From assembly GCA_963691835.1 (NCBI GenBank), contig OY829383.1:4898001-4962000 (forward strand): a stretch of 64,000 bases of DNA. Direction: 5' to 3'. This document shows positions 26,555-35,383 of the stretch, piece after piece (the first letter of the stretch is position 1; every line of letters starts with the position of its first letter). The position numbers and the translations under genes are program-made. The DNA comes from G963691835 sp963691835 (GTDB taxonomy: Bacteria; Pseudomonadota; Alphaproteobacteria; Thalassobaculales; Thalassobaculaceae). Below the pieces are notes generated by a model that saw only the letters and a list, made by a program, of their open reading frames with translations, was not told the origin of the DNA and searched no databases.

Positions 26555-27775
26555 ATGAATGATCAGATGGAGCGTCCGGATACCTTCGTTTGTCACAATG
26601 GTGACAAAGTGGAACTTCCGTTCTCCGATGCGGAGTATGCGCGGCGGGTCGCCACGCTCCGGGACATCATGGACAGCCACGACATCCCAGCGGTGGTTCT
26701 GACCTCGATGCAGAACATCGCGTACTACTCCGGCTTTCTGTACTGCAGTTTTGGTCGGCCGTTCGGCTGTGTCGTAACGGCGGACGCATGTACCGTCGTC
26801 TCCGCGAACATCGACGGTGGTCAGCCCTGGCGGCGGTCGCATTGTGAGAACGTCATCTATACCGATTGGCAGCGGAACAACTTCTGGCGCGCGGTCGCCG
26901 CGCTTGCCGGTGGCGCCTCCCGGGTCGGTGCCGAGTTCGATCACCTGACCATGGCCGGTCGTTCGACCATGGACAGTTTCCTCGGCAGCCCCGAGCTTGT
27001 CGATATCGCCCCGCCGACCATGGCATCGCGCATGTGGAAATCTGATGAGGAGATCGTCCTGATCCGGGAGGGTGCACGGGTTGCCGATGTCGGCGGGTTC
27101 GCCATTCGGGACGCCATCAAGGTCGGCACGCGGGAGATCGACGTCGCCATCGCCGGGCGGGACGCCATGGAGCTGGAAATCGCCAAGAGCTTTCCGGGTA
27201 GCGAGTTGCGTGACACGTGGGTCTGGTTCCAATCGGGGCTGAACACGGACGGCGCGCACAACCCGGTGACGACAAGGGCCCTTGAAGGCGGTGACATCCT
27301 CAGCCTCAACACCTTCCCCATGATCTCCGGCTACTACACGGCGTTGGAGCGGACACTGTTCATTGGTGAGCCCGATGCCGCCAGCCTGAAGCTTTGGCAG
27401 GCGAACGTCGCGGCTCACGAATTGGGGCTGTCGCTGATCCGGCCGGGCATCTCCTGCGCGGACATTTGCGCCAAGATCAACCGGTTCCTGGTTCAGGAGA
27501 ACCTGCTTCAGTACCGGTCCTTCGGATACGGGCATTCCTTCGGCGTGCTCAGCCACTACTACGGCCGCGAGGCAGGCCTCGAGTTGCGGGAGGACATCGA
27601 CACCGTTCTGGAGCCGGGCATGGTCGTCTCCATGGAGCCGATGCTCTGGGTGCCGGAAGGGACCGCGGGCGCCGGCGGATATCGGGAGCACGACATCCTT
27701 GTGGTGACCGAGACCGGTGCGGAGAACATCACCGGCTTCCCGTATGGACCCGACCACAACATCGTTGCCGCCTAG
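26555..27775 (+). CDS. Creatinase (creatine amidinohydrolase)
   Basis: The 406-residue protein resembles Pseudomonas creatinase (about 403 residues) end to end: YYSGFLYCSFGRPFG, SANIDGGQPWRR, YTDWQRNNF, TWVWFQSGLNTDGAHNPVTTR, GYYTALERTLFI, YGHSFGVLSHYYGREAGLELREDIDTVLEPGMVVSMEP and GYREHDIL. His235 in DGAHNP aligns with the catalytic His232 of the Pseudomonas enzyme, which uses no metal. It hydrolyses creatine to sarcosine and urea in the cytoplasm. It is divergent from a ProXVW importer, which may supply creatine, and convergent with a PotABCD-type operon. I see no sarcosine oxidase or urease nearby. Confidence 0.93.
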   Translation: MNDQMERPDTFVCHNGDKVELPFSDAEYARRVATLRDIMDSHDIPAVVLTSMQNIAYYSGFLYCSFGRPFGCVVTADACTVVSANIDGGQPWRRSHCENVIYTDWQRNNFWRAVAALAGGASRVGAEFDHLTMAGRSTMDSFLGSPELVDIAPPTMASRMWKSDEEIVLIREGARVADVGGFAIRDAIKVGTREIDVAIAGRDAMELEIAKSFPGSELRDTWVWFQSGLNTDGAHNPVTTRALEGGDILSLNTFPMISGYYTALERTLFIGEPDAASLKLWQANVAAHELGLSLIRPGISCADICAKINRFLVQENLLQYRSFGYGHSFGVLSHYYGREAGLELREDIDTVLEPGMVVSMEPMLWVPEGTAGAGGYREHDILVVTETGAENITGFPYGPDHNIVAA

Positions 27776-27795
27776 CGGAGCACTCGACCAAGACA

Positions 27796-27833
27796 AAAAG
27801 AACAGGACCGCCGAGCAGTGCTGGGCGGTCCTG
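27796..27833 (-). terminator. Terminator between creatinase and the PotC-type gene
   Basis: Arms CAGGACCGCC (27803-27812) and GGCGGTCCTG (27824-27833) pair perfectly. On the minus strand they are followed by TTCTTTTTGT. They serve the convergent ends of both transcripts. Confidence 0.8.
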
Positions 27834-27861
27834 CTTCAACACACAAACACGCGACCGACCC

Positions 27862-28908
27862 TTAACCTGGGGAAAGACCGCGCAGCCTCTCGGACCGGCG
27901 GCGCAGCAGTTCGATCGTCGTCAGCAGCGCGATCGAGACGCAGACAAGGATGGTCGCCACGGCCAGGATGGTTGGGCTGATCTGCTCGCGAATGCCGGAG
28001 AACATCTGGCGTGGGATGGTCCTCTGCTCCACATCGGCCAAGAAGATTACGGCCACCACTTCATCCAGCGAGGTGATGAAGGCGAAAAGAGCGCCGGAGA
28101 TCATGCCCGGCAGAATCAGCGGCATGATCACCGAGAAGAACGTCTTCACCCCATTCGCCCCCAAGCCCTGGGATGCCCGAATGAGCGACCGGTCAAAGCC
28201 CGTCAGCGTTGCTGTCACCGTGATGATCACGAACGGAACGCCCAGGGTCGTGTGGGCCAGGATGATCCCGAGATAGGTCTTGGTCAGCCCGACGTCGGAG
28301 TAGAAGAAGAACATGCCCGTCGCCATGATCACCAACGGCACGATCATGGGGGAGATCAACAGCGAGGTGATGAGCTGACGGTACGGCATCTCCGGCCGGG
28401 AGAGGCCCAGGGCGGCGAGTGTGCCCAGGGTCGTCGCCAGCACCGTTGAGCAGATCGCGATGAAGAACGAGTTGCGGGTCGCCCGGATCCACTGGGCGTT
28501 GTTCCACATGTCCGCCCACCAGCCCTCAACCGCGTCGGGCGCGGCCATGCCATTGTAGACGATGTCCTGATACCAGCGGAGTGAGAAGGCTGCCGGGTCA
28601 AGATCGAACATCCCCTCAGTGAAGGTGAAGTACGGCTCCGCGTTGAAGGACAGCGGCACGATGATCAAGATTGGGGTGATCAGGAAGACGAACACGCAGG
28701 TGCAAATCGTCAGGTACGTGTACCGCCATACCTTCTCGAGCGACGAGGCATAGGGCGGCAGGCTCTTCATCCCCAGGAGCGGCAATCCGAAAATCAACGC
28801 GAAACCGATCATGGTGGCGATGGATTGGGTTAACCCGTACACCAGGAAGCAGCCGACGATCAGTGCCAGATGCGTCTTCTGAATATCTTTCGTCACAGAC
28901 GTCATCAC
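27862..28908 (-). CDS. ABC transporter permease, PotC type
   Basis: The 348-residue membrane protein is longer than PotC because of two extra N-terminal helices (about residues 12-45). The core shows the FTEGMFDLDPAAFSLRWYQDI motif seen before the permease domain in polyamine importers and the EAA loop ASQGLGANGVKTFFSVIMPLILPGMISGAL. It follows the PotB-type gene by three bases and is the last gene of the operon. Confidence 0.88.
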   Translation of the reverse strand: MMTSVTKDIQKTHLALIVGCFLVYGLTQSIATMIGFALIFGLPLLGMKSLPPYASSLEKVWRYTYLTICTCVFVFLITPILIIVPLSFNAEPYFTFTEGMFDLDPAAFSLRWYQDIVYNGMAAPDAVEGWWADMWNNAQWIRATRNSFFIAICSTVLATTLGTLAALGLSRPEMPYRQLITSLLISPMIVPLVIMATGMFFFYSDVGLTKTYLGIILAHTTLGVPFVIITVTATLTGFDRSLIRASQGLGANGVKTFFSVIMPLILPGMISGALFAFITSLDEVVAVIFLADVEQRTIPRQMFSGIREQISPTILAVATILVCVSIALLTTIELLRRRSERLRGLSPG

Positions 28909-28911
28909 ACG

Positions 28912-30195
28912 CTACCCAAAACTCAACTTATCGACGCCGACCAGCTTGTTGTAGAGCCAGTACAGGACAAGAACGGCGACCAACAGAATGGTCCCGAGTG
29001 CGGCACCAAGGCTCCAGTTAAGCGAGCGCTGAATGTGATAGGCGATCAGGTTCGATATCAGAATGCCGTCCTCACCACCGACCAGGGCGGGTGTGATGTA
29101 GAAGCCGATCGACAAGATGAAGACCAGGAGCGTGCCGGCGGCGATGCCCGGAATGGTCTGCGGGAAATAGACCCGGCGGAAGGCTGTGAGTGGCGTCGCC
29201 CCCATGGATCGGGCCGCCCGCATGTAGCTTGGCGGAATGGTCTTCATGACCGAGTAGAGCGGCAGGATCATGAACGGCAGCAGGATGTGGACCATCGATA
29301 TGACGGTTCCGGTCCTGTTGTAGATCATCTGTATTCGACCATCGTCGCTGAGGATGCCGATCGCGACCATCACATCGTTGATGACACCCTCCGTCTGGAG
29401 GATTGCAATCCAGGCGGTTGTTCTGACCAGGAGCGACGTCCAGAACGGCAGCAGAACCAGGATCATCAGGAGGTTGGACGTACCCAGCGGCAGTGTCGCC
29501 AGAAGGTGGGCCACCGGGTAGGCCAGCAGAAAGCAGAAGAACGTGATGATCGTGGACAGCCACAGCGTCTTGATGAAGTTGTTTATGTAGATCCGGTACA
29601 GCTCGTCCGCGCGGACCACATTCCCCTTCTCATCGAACTTGCTATCGAGGGCGGCGAGATAGAACGCCGAGGTATAGTCATTGGTAACCCGCTGTAGGGC
29701 CAGCCAGATGGCGGGGTCATCCCACTTCTTGTTTGCCTTGAAGAGGGCTTCCTTATACGGGCCCTCCTCGATGCGCTTCAGCTTCCGAGCCGTGGAGGTG
29801 AAGAGACTGCGGCTTCCCGGGATTTCGTAGTTCACCCGGGTCGCGAGATTGCCGACCGTCCGGCCGATCTCTCGCTTCGCGTGGGCTTCCTTCATGTCTT
29901 TGACGAAGATCTCGAGGATCTCCTCGCTGGGGATGCCCTCCCCGTCCCACTCCTGGATGGCAACCGCGAAATTCGGAAGGACGTCGCCGCCGGTGGGATT
30001 GTGCATCGACCGGAACAACATCTGGCCGATCGGAATAACGAAACTAATGACGAGAAAAAGAACCAGCGGCGTGGTCAACAGGAATGCCCGCCATTTCAAC
30101 CGCCGGGTCGTCCTGGCCAGCTTCTGTTTCAGCGCGACGCCGTCATTGCCGAGAATGACGTTGCTGTCACCGCTGTTCATAGACATCACTGCCAT
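28912..30195 (-). CDS. ABC transporter permease, PotB type, with large loop insertion
   Basis: The 427-residue protein has a first helix near residues 37-58. Then come about 145 polar residues before the second helix near 205, and then the usual five helices with EAA loop ARSMGATPLTAFRRVYFPQTIPGIAAGTL. Ordinary PotB proteins are about 280 residues; the extra segment should be periplasmic. The start has no strong ribosome site; ATG 30186 or 30180 could be used instead. Confidence 0.85.
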   Translation of the reverse strand: MAVMSMNSGDSNVILGNDGVALKQKLARTTRRLKWRAFLLTTPLVLFLVISFVIPIGQMLFRSMHNPTGGDVLPNFAVAIQEWDGEGIPSEEILEIFVKDMKEAHAKREIGRTVGNLATRVNYEIPGSRSLFTSTARKLKRIEEGPYKEALFKANKKWDDPAIWLALQRVTNDYTSAFYLAALDSKFDEKGNVVRADELYRIYINNFIKTLWLSTIITFFCFLLAYPVAHLLATLPLGTSNLLMILVLLPFWTSLLVRTTAWIAILQTEGVINDVMVAIGILSDDGRIQMIYNRTGTVISMVHILLPFMILPLYSVMKTIPPSYMRAARSMGATPLTAFRRVYFPQTIPGIAAGTLLVFILSIGFYITPALVGGEDGILISNLIAYHIQRSLNWSLGAALGTILLVAVLVLYWLYNKLVGVDKLSFG

Positions 30196-30204
30196 CGCGC
30201 ACCC

Positions 30205-30234
30205 AAATCAACAAAGCCGAAATCAACAAAACCG
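30205..30234. repeat. 15-bp tandem duplication upstream of the PotB-type gene
   Basis: AAATCAACAAAGCCG at 30205-30219 is followed directly by AAATCAACAAAACCG, one base different. It lies in the leader between a hairpin and the permease start. Confidence 0.6.
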
Positions 30235-30238
30235 GACT

Positions 30239-30262
30239 GCGCGGGGGAAAAGCCCCCCGCGC
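30239..30262 (-). terminator. Stem-loop between PotD-type and PotB-type genes
   Basis: GCGCGGGGG (30239-30247) pairs with CCCCCGCGC (30254-30262). It lies 13 bases after the binding-protein stop. It is very GC-rich without a T-run, so partial termination or mRNA protection is likely. Confidence 0.65.
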
Positions 30263-30275
30263 GCCGAACCGGTCG

Positions 30276-31361
30276 TTAGCCAGCCAGCCAAGCGTTGAAA
30301 CGCTCGTTCAGCTGGTCCTGATTGTCGGCCCAGAAGTTGAAGTCGTTCTGGACAGCATTGCTCAGGTTGTTGGGCGCCGTCGGCATCTGCGGGCCCATGT
30401 CGATGTCTTTGTTGTGGTACTTGCCGACCATCGGAGCCGACGACTTACGCGCCGGGCCGTAGGAGATGAAGGACGCCTGATCCGCCAGCGGCTTGGTGCC
30501 GGTGGAGAACTTCAGGAAGTCCAGCGCGAGGTCCTTGTTCTTCGCACCCTTCGGGATGACCCAGAGATCGATGTCCCAGATCTGGCCGTCCCAGATGATC
30601 GTGAACGGCTTGTCCTCGCCGGCGACCGCGTTGAAGATCCGGCCGTTGTAGGCGGTGGTCATCGCGACCTCACCGTCGGCCAGAAGCTGCGGCGGCTGCG
30701 CACCGGCTTCCCACCAAACGACCGAGTCCTTGATGGTGTCGAGCTTGGCGAAGGCACGGTCGATGCCAGCCGACGTGTTCAGCACCTCATAAACGTCTTT
30801 CGCCGGAACGCCATCGGCGATCAGCGCGAACTCGAGGTTGGCTTTCGGACCTTTGCGGAGACCGCGCTTGCCCGGGAACTTCGCCAGATCGAAGAAGTCG
30901 GCCATGGTCTTCGGGCCGTCCGCGATCTTGGAGTTGTCGTAAGCGAAGATCGTCGACCAGACGATGTTTGCCACGGCACAGTCGTGCAGCGTGCCTTCGA
31001 TGAAGTCCTGCTCGGCTGGCGTGCCGTCCGCACCGTCGGGCAGCGTCGACGCGTCAATCGTCTCGAGCAGACCTTCGTCACACGCGCGGATCGCGTCGGA
31101 CAGCTCAACGTCGACGATATCCCAGCTCACATTGCCGGCCTCGACCTGGGCTTTGATCTCAGCGGTGCCGCCATTGTAGTCCTCGGACTTGATGACGTTG
31201 CCGGTCTTGGCCATCCAAGGCTTGTGGTAAGCCTCGATCTGCGACTTCGTGTAGGCGCCACCCCACGAAACGACGGTAATCTCACCGGCATGGGCCAGCG
31301 AGGTCCCCGCCAAGAGACCGAGGCCGACGATCGTCGACCTAAGTAGTTTTGAGGATTTCAT
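30276..31361 (-). CDS. ABC transporter substrate-binding protein, PotD type
   Basis: The 361-residue protein has a signal peptide (about 1-25, ending SLAHA-GEI). The PotD/YdcS-like fold opens with ITVVSWGGAYTKSQIEAYHKPWMAKTG and contains WDIVDVELSDAIRACDEGLLE, with acidic residues that usually bind amines, and a C-terminal QLNERFNAWLAG. The ligand should be a polyamine or a guanidino amine, given the ureohydrolase divergent from this operon. Confidence 0.9.
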   Translation of the reverse strand: MKSSKLLRSTIVGLGLLAGTSLAHAGEITVVSWGGAYTKSQIEAYHKPWMAKTGNVIKSEDYNGGTAEIKAQVEAGNVSWDIVDVELSDAIRACDEGLLETIDASTLPDGADGTPAEQDFIEGTLHDCAVANIVWSTIFAYDNSKIADGPKTMADFFDLAKFPGKRGLRKGPKANLEFALIADGVPAKDVYEVLNTSAGIDRAFAKLDTIKDSVVWWEAGAQPPQLLADGEVAMTTAYNGRIFNAVAGEDKPFTIIWDGQIWDIDLWVIPKGAKNKDLALDFLKFSTGTKPLADQASFISYGPARKSSAPMVGKYHNKDIDMGPQMPTAPNNLSNAVQNDFNFWADNQDQLNERFNAWLAG

Positions 31362-31386
31362 TCCCTGCCTCCTGTTGATTCACTGC

Positions 31387-31404
31387 CGCCCGTCTTTGCG
31401 GGCG
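31387..31404. promoter_or_regulatory. Small hairpin in the PotD-type leader
   Basis: Six-base arms CGCCCG (31387-31392) and CGGGCG (31399-31404) with a 6-base loop lie in the 92-base gap between the ATPase and binding-protein genes. The role is unclear. Confidence 0.35.
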
Positions 31405-31453
31405 AACGGCTTTAGCACCAGAGCAACTGCCAGGGGCTGGTGCACCCCCCTGT

Positions 31454-32554
31454 TCACGCATCAAGATCCAGCGCTTTGCAGTCGCTTGAGTTCCAGCCGA
31501 TCCGGACGACCTGGCCTTCCTGAAGGTCGTTTCGGCCGGAGCTGTTCCGGACCTTGACGATGAATTCGTCGTTATGGGCCACCTTCATCCGCACACGGAT
31601 GTGGTCGCCGAGATAAATCAACTCTTCGATCTTCCCGTCGACGATGTCATCCATCGACTCCGGTGGATCGATCTCCACCCGCTCGGGCCGCAGGGACAGC
31701 GTGGTCCGGTCCCCGACACTGGAGACATTGACCTTCTCCGCGGAGATTTCACCGCCGCCATCCACCTGCACCCGGCACGTGGTGCCGTTCAACGCCGTCA
31801 CCGTTCCGGGCAGCGTGTTGTTCTCGCCAATGAACTGGGCGACGAAGGCGTTCTGCGGGTTCTCGTACAGAACGTCCGGGGTGGAGAGCTGCTGGATCAC
31901 GCCGTCGTTGAAGACCGCGACACGGTCCGACATGGTCAGCGCTTCCGTCTGATCGTGGGTCACATAGACCACGGTCACGCCGAGACGCTCGTGGATGTGC
32001 TTGATCTCATACTGCATCTGCTCACGCAGTTGCTTGTCCAGCGCGCCAAGCGGCTCATCCATAAGGACAAGATCCGGCTCGAAGACCAGCGCGCGGGCCA
32101 CAGCGACACGTTGCTGTTGACCGCCCGAGAGCTGCGCGGGCCGACGGCCGCCGAAGCTGCTCAACTCAACCATATCCAGGGCACGCTGGACCTTGGCTTC
32201 AATCTCGGACTTGCTGGTATTTCTGACCTCAAGAGGGAAAGCGAGGTTTTCCGCCACCGACATATGCGGGAAAAGCGCATAATTCTGGAAAACCATCCCA
32301 ATGCCCCGCTTGTGGGGTGGGACCATGTTGATACCGCTGCCGTTGAGATAGATCTCGCCGTGCGTCGCCGGCTCAAACCCGGCCAGCATCATCAGACACG
32401 TGGTCTTCCCGGAACCCGAAGGCCCCAACATTGTAAGGAACTCGCCTTTAGCAATATCCAAATTAAGGTTTTTTACTACGAGGCTTTCACCGTCGTAACT
32501 CTTTTGGACATTCTCGAAACGAACGATTACTTCCGCATTAGACGCATCACTCAT
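31454..32554 (-). CDS. ABC transporter ATP-binding protein, PotA type
   Basis: The 366-residue ATPase has Walker A GPSGSGKTT, Q-loop VFQNYALFPH, signature LSGGQQQRVAVARAL, Walker B LVLMDEPLGALD and switch His in VYVTHDQTEAL. A C-terminal TOBE-type domain (about 240-360) follows, with ERVEIDPPE and LGDHIRVRMKV, as in PotA. It is the first gene of the operon. Confidence 0.93.
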   Translation of the reverse strand: MSDASNAEVIVRFENVQKSYDGESLVVKNLNLDIAKGEFLTMLGPSGSGKTTCLMMLAGFEPATHGEIYLNGSGINMVPPHKRGIGMVFQNYALFPHMSVAENLAFPLEVRNTSKSEIEAKVQRALDMVELSSFGGRRPAQLSGGQQQRVAVARALVFEPDLVLMDEPLGALDKQLREQMQYEIKHIHERLGVTVVYVTHDQTEALTMSDRVAVFNDGVIQQLSTPDVLYENPQNAFVAQFIGENNTLPGTVTALNGTTCRVQVDGGGEISAEKVNVSSVGDRTTLSLRPERVEIDPPESMDDIVDGKIEELIYLGDHIRVRMKVAHNDEFIVKVRNSSGRNDLQEGQVVRIGWNSSDCKALDLDA

Positions 32555-32827
32555 TGAATGAAACGCACTCCCAGTAAGCCAAAACCTAAACCTGCCCGAT
32601 CACCAATAGTGGCAGTACCACATAGTCGACGACCGTAGCCTGGTACCCTGTCACGTTTTTATGCCGGTCTTGGCGCCGGATGGTGTTTCAGTTCCCTCCG
32701 TTTCGCTTACTGTGACGTCCCTGGTGCGCCAAACACAAGTACATTTTGTGATAGGTATTAACGCGGCTTCAGATTCTCCGCGTTACCCTGGACAGCGGCC
32801 TCGTCAGGTCATGCTCCGTATGGTTGG
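32555..32827. promoter_or_regulatory. Divergent promoter region, PotA-type gene and ureohydrolase
   Basis: This 273-base gap has no gene. It should hold both promoters; I see no convincing palindrome or known riboswitch. Confidence 0.4.
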
Positions 32828-33826
32828 ATGACGGCTCCAAAAGCGTTTGAGATGAGAATCATGACCGGGAACAGCTACGACACTGGCCGCCTCAATCTGC
32901 CCTTCGTCGGGCATGCCACTTTCGGCAAGAAGCCGCCGTGCCTCGATTGGAACGCGATCGATGCGGATGTCGCGATTCTCGGTGCGCCCTTCGACTTCGG
33001 GACCCAGTACCGATCGGGTGCCAGGTTCGGACCGCGCGCTATTCGCGAAGCGTCGACCCTGTTCTCCTTCGGTCACGGTGGCGCCTACGATTTCGAAGAC
33101 GATGTGACCTATCTGCCTGTCGATCAGGTCAGCATTGTTGATCTAGGGGATGCGGACATCGTTCATACGGACACGGTGAAGAGCCACGCGAACATCGAGT
33201 ACGGCGTCCGCTGCATCCTCGAAGCCGGAAGCCTGCCGGTCGTCCTCGGCGGCGACCACTCCATTCACGCTCCCTGTATCCGCGCATTCGACGAGCAGGA
33301 ACCGGTTCACGTTATTCAGATCGACGCTCATCTGGACTTCGTGGACGAGCGGCACGGTGTCCGTTACGGCCACGGCAATCCGCTGCGCCGCGCATCGGAG
33401 ATGGACCACGTGACCGGGTTCACCCAGATGGGCATCCGGAACGTCTCCTCATCGAACCGCCAAGACTACGCGGATGCGCGGGCGGCTGGCTCGACGATCC
33501 TCTCCGTCCGCCAATGCCGTAAGCTGGGGCTGGAAGGCGTTTTGAGCCAAATCCCAGACGGTGTCCGGTACTATTGCACCATCGACATTGATGGCTTCGA
33601 CCCCTCCATCGCCCCCGGCACCGGCACGCCAAGCCATGGCGGCTTCCTCTATTACGAAGTCCTTGAGATCCTCCAGGGCATCACGAAGAAGGGCGAGGTT
33701 GTTGGCCTCGATCTGGTCGAGGTGGCGCCGGACTACGACCGCGACGGGACAACCGCCTTCCTGGCGGCGCAGATCCTGATGAACTTCCTCGGCTTCATCT
33801 TTCACGCCAAAGGCAAGAGCGCGTGA
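32828..33826 (+). CDS. Ureohydrolase (agmatinase/guanidinobutyrase-like)
   Basis: The 332-residue arginase-family enzyme keeps all the manganese ligands: GGDHS (His144), DAHLD (Asp166, His168, Asp170) and TIDIDGFDP (Asp253, Asp255). It removes urea from a guanidino compound. The family covers agmatine, guanidinobutyrate, guanidinopropionate, guanidinoacetate and free guanidine, and the motifs do not separate these. It is divergent from the PotABCD-type importer and followed by a flavoprotein. Internal ATGs at 32852 and 32861 are alternative starts; the conserved part begins after residue 12. Confidence 0.88.
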   Translation: MTAPKAFEMRIMTGNSYDTGRLNLPFVGHATFGKKPPCLDWNAIDADVAILGAPFDFGTQYRSGARFGPRAIREASTLFSFGHGGAYDFEDDVTYLPVDQVSIVDLGDADIVHTDTVKSHANIEYGVRCILEAGSLPVVLGGDHSIHAPCIRAFDEQEPVHVIQIDAHLDFVDERHGVRYGHGNPLRRASEMDHVTGFTQMGIRNVSSSNRQDYADARAAGSTILSVRQCRKLGLEGVLSQIPDGVRYYCTIDIDGFDPSIAPGTGTPSHGGFLYYEVLEILQGITKKGEVVGLDLVEVAPDYDRDGTTAFLAAQILMNFLGFIFHAKGKSA

Positions 33827-33860
33827 CGGACCGGCAGCAGAATGAGCGGGTGTCACCGCA

Positions 33861-35144
33861 GTGATGAGTAGGGCCACAGAAGAGGTCGAAGTCCTCGTCG
33901 TCGGTGCCGGGCAAGCCGGTATCGCGATGAGTGAGCACCTCGGACGGTGCGGCATCCCTCACCTCGTTCTGGAGCGGGACCGGGTGGCCGAGCGCTGGCG
34001 ATCGGGCCGCTGGGACTCCCTGGTCGCAAATGGACCGGCCTGGCACGACCGGTTTCCAGGCATGGAGTTTCCGGACGCCGCACTGGATTCCTTTCCGACA
34101 AAAGACGCCGTCGCTGACTATTTCGCCGCCTACGCCGAAAGCATCTCCGCCCCGATCCGCTGCGGGGTCGCGGTGGACGAGGTTCGGCGCCGAACGGGAC
34201 AACCCGGTTTTGAGGTAAGGACTTCGGAGGGTGTTATCACCGCCCGGTACGTCGTTGCGGCGACCGGTCCGTTTCAGCATCCGGTGATCCCGCCCCTTAT
34301 CCCGCAGGACGCGGGCATCGACCAACTTCACTCCAGCACCTATCGCAATCCGGAGCAGTTGGCAGACGGCGCCGTCATCGTCATTGGTGCGGGGGCGTCA
34401 GGCTCGCAGATCGCGGACGAGCTTCTCCGGTCGGGCCGCGACGTCTACCTCTCGGTCGGCCCGCACAGCCGGTACCCGCGGCGCTACAGGGGGCACGACT
34501 ATTGTTGGTGGCTCGGGGTTCTCGGCCTTTGGGATATCGAGGCCCCAGCACCCGACACGGAGCATGTCACCATCGCCGTCAGCGGTGCCTATGGCGGCTT
34601 TACCGTCGACTTCCGGGAGTTCGCAAGCCGCGGCATGACGCTCGTCGGCAAGACGATCAACTACGAGGATGGAAAGCTAACCTTCGCAGACGGTCTCGAG
34701 GACCTGATCCTGAAGGGCGACGCGGACTACCTCTCGGTCCTCGACGCGGCCGACGCCTACGTCACCCGCAACGGCCTGGACCTGCCCCAGGATCCGGCCG
34801 CACGGGCGTTCAAACCGATGCCGGACTGCGCGACATCGCCCATTCTCGAGCTCGACCTCGCGACAGCCGGTGTCTCGACCGTTCTTTGGGCGACCGGGTA
34901 CACACAAGACTTTGACTGGCTCAACGTGAATGCTTTCCAGGAAGACGGTAAGCCGGATCATCAACGCGGCGTCGCGTCGGAACCCGGTATCTATTTCCTT
35001 GGACTGCCCTGGCTCGCTAGACGGGGGTCATCCTTCATCTGGGGTGTGTGGCACGACGCGCAGTACATCGCGCATCATATCGCGACCCACCGGGGTTACA
35101 TGGCCTATCACACGGATAGAAAAAACAGCTCACCGGCCGGCTGA
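33861..35144 (+). CDS. FAD/NAD(P)-dependent flavoprotein (CzcO/flavin monooxygenase-like)
   Basis: The 427-residue protein has two dinucleotide motifs, VVVGAGQAGIAMSEHL near residue 14 for FAD and VIGAGASGSQIADELL near residue 174 for NAD(P)H, with VAATGPFQHPVIP between them. This is the layout of flavin-containing N-oxygenases and related CzcO-type proteins. It starts 34 bases after the ureohydrolase stop, so it is probably co-transcribed. It could oxidise the amine released by the ureohydrolase; this is inference from order only. Confidence 0.8.
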   Translation: MMSRATEEVEVLVVGAGQAGIAMSEHLGRCGIPHLVLERDRVAERWRSGRWDSLVANGPAWHDRFPGMEFPDAALDSFPTKDAVADYFAAYAESISAPIRCGVAVDEVRRRTGQPGFEVRTSEGVITARYVVAATGPFQHPVIPPLIPQDAGIDQLHSSTYRNPEQLADGAVIVIGAGASGSQIADELLRSGRDVYLSVGPHSRYPRRYRGHDYCWWLGVLGLWDIEAPAPDTEHVTIAVSGAYGGFTVDFREFASRGMTLVGKTINYEDGKLTFADGLEDLILKGDADYLSVLDAADAYVTRNGLDLPQDPAARAFKPMPDCATSPILELDLATAGVSTVLWATGYTQDFDWLNVNAFQEDGKPDHQRGVASEPGIYFLGLPWLARRGSSFIWGVWHDAQYIAHHIATHRGYMAYHTDRKNSSPAG

Positions 35145-35383
35145 CCGGAAGACCAGATCCCCATCCAAACCTCACGTTTTTTTGAAGCCCCATTGGATCT
35201 CAAAAACCAGCGTGGCGCGCTTTATCTGTTAGCCGGACACAGTCAAAGTCTAGGGCAATGTCGTATTTGAGCCAGTCTATGAGCAAGAGACTCAAGAACT
35301 GCGTCTCTGCCCGAGCTAACGCTGTACACTAAAGAAAATGCTCCAGGACAAACACTGGTGCTTAAGTTTGGGGGAACGCTAGC

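Noticed and set aside
26281..26555. A guanidine riboswitch before creatinase or the ureohydrolase
   Set aside because: I could not match any known guanidine riboswitch core in either leader; a covariance search would be needed.
26513..27796. A 427-codon minus-strand open frame opposite creatinase
   Set aside because: Creatinase is recognised over its whole length, so the antisense frame is a shadow.
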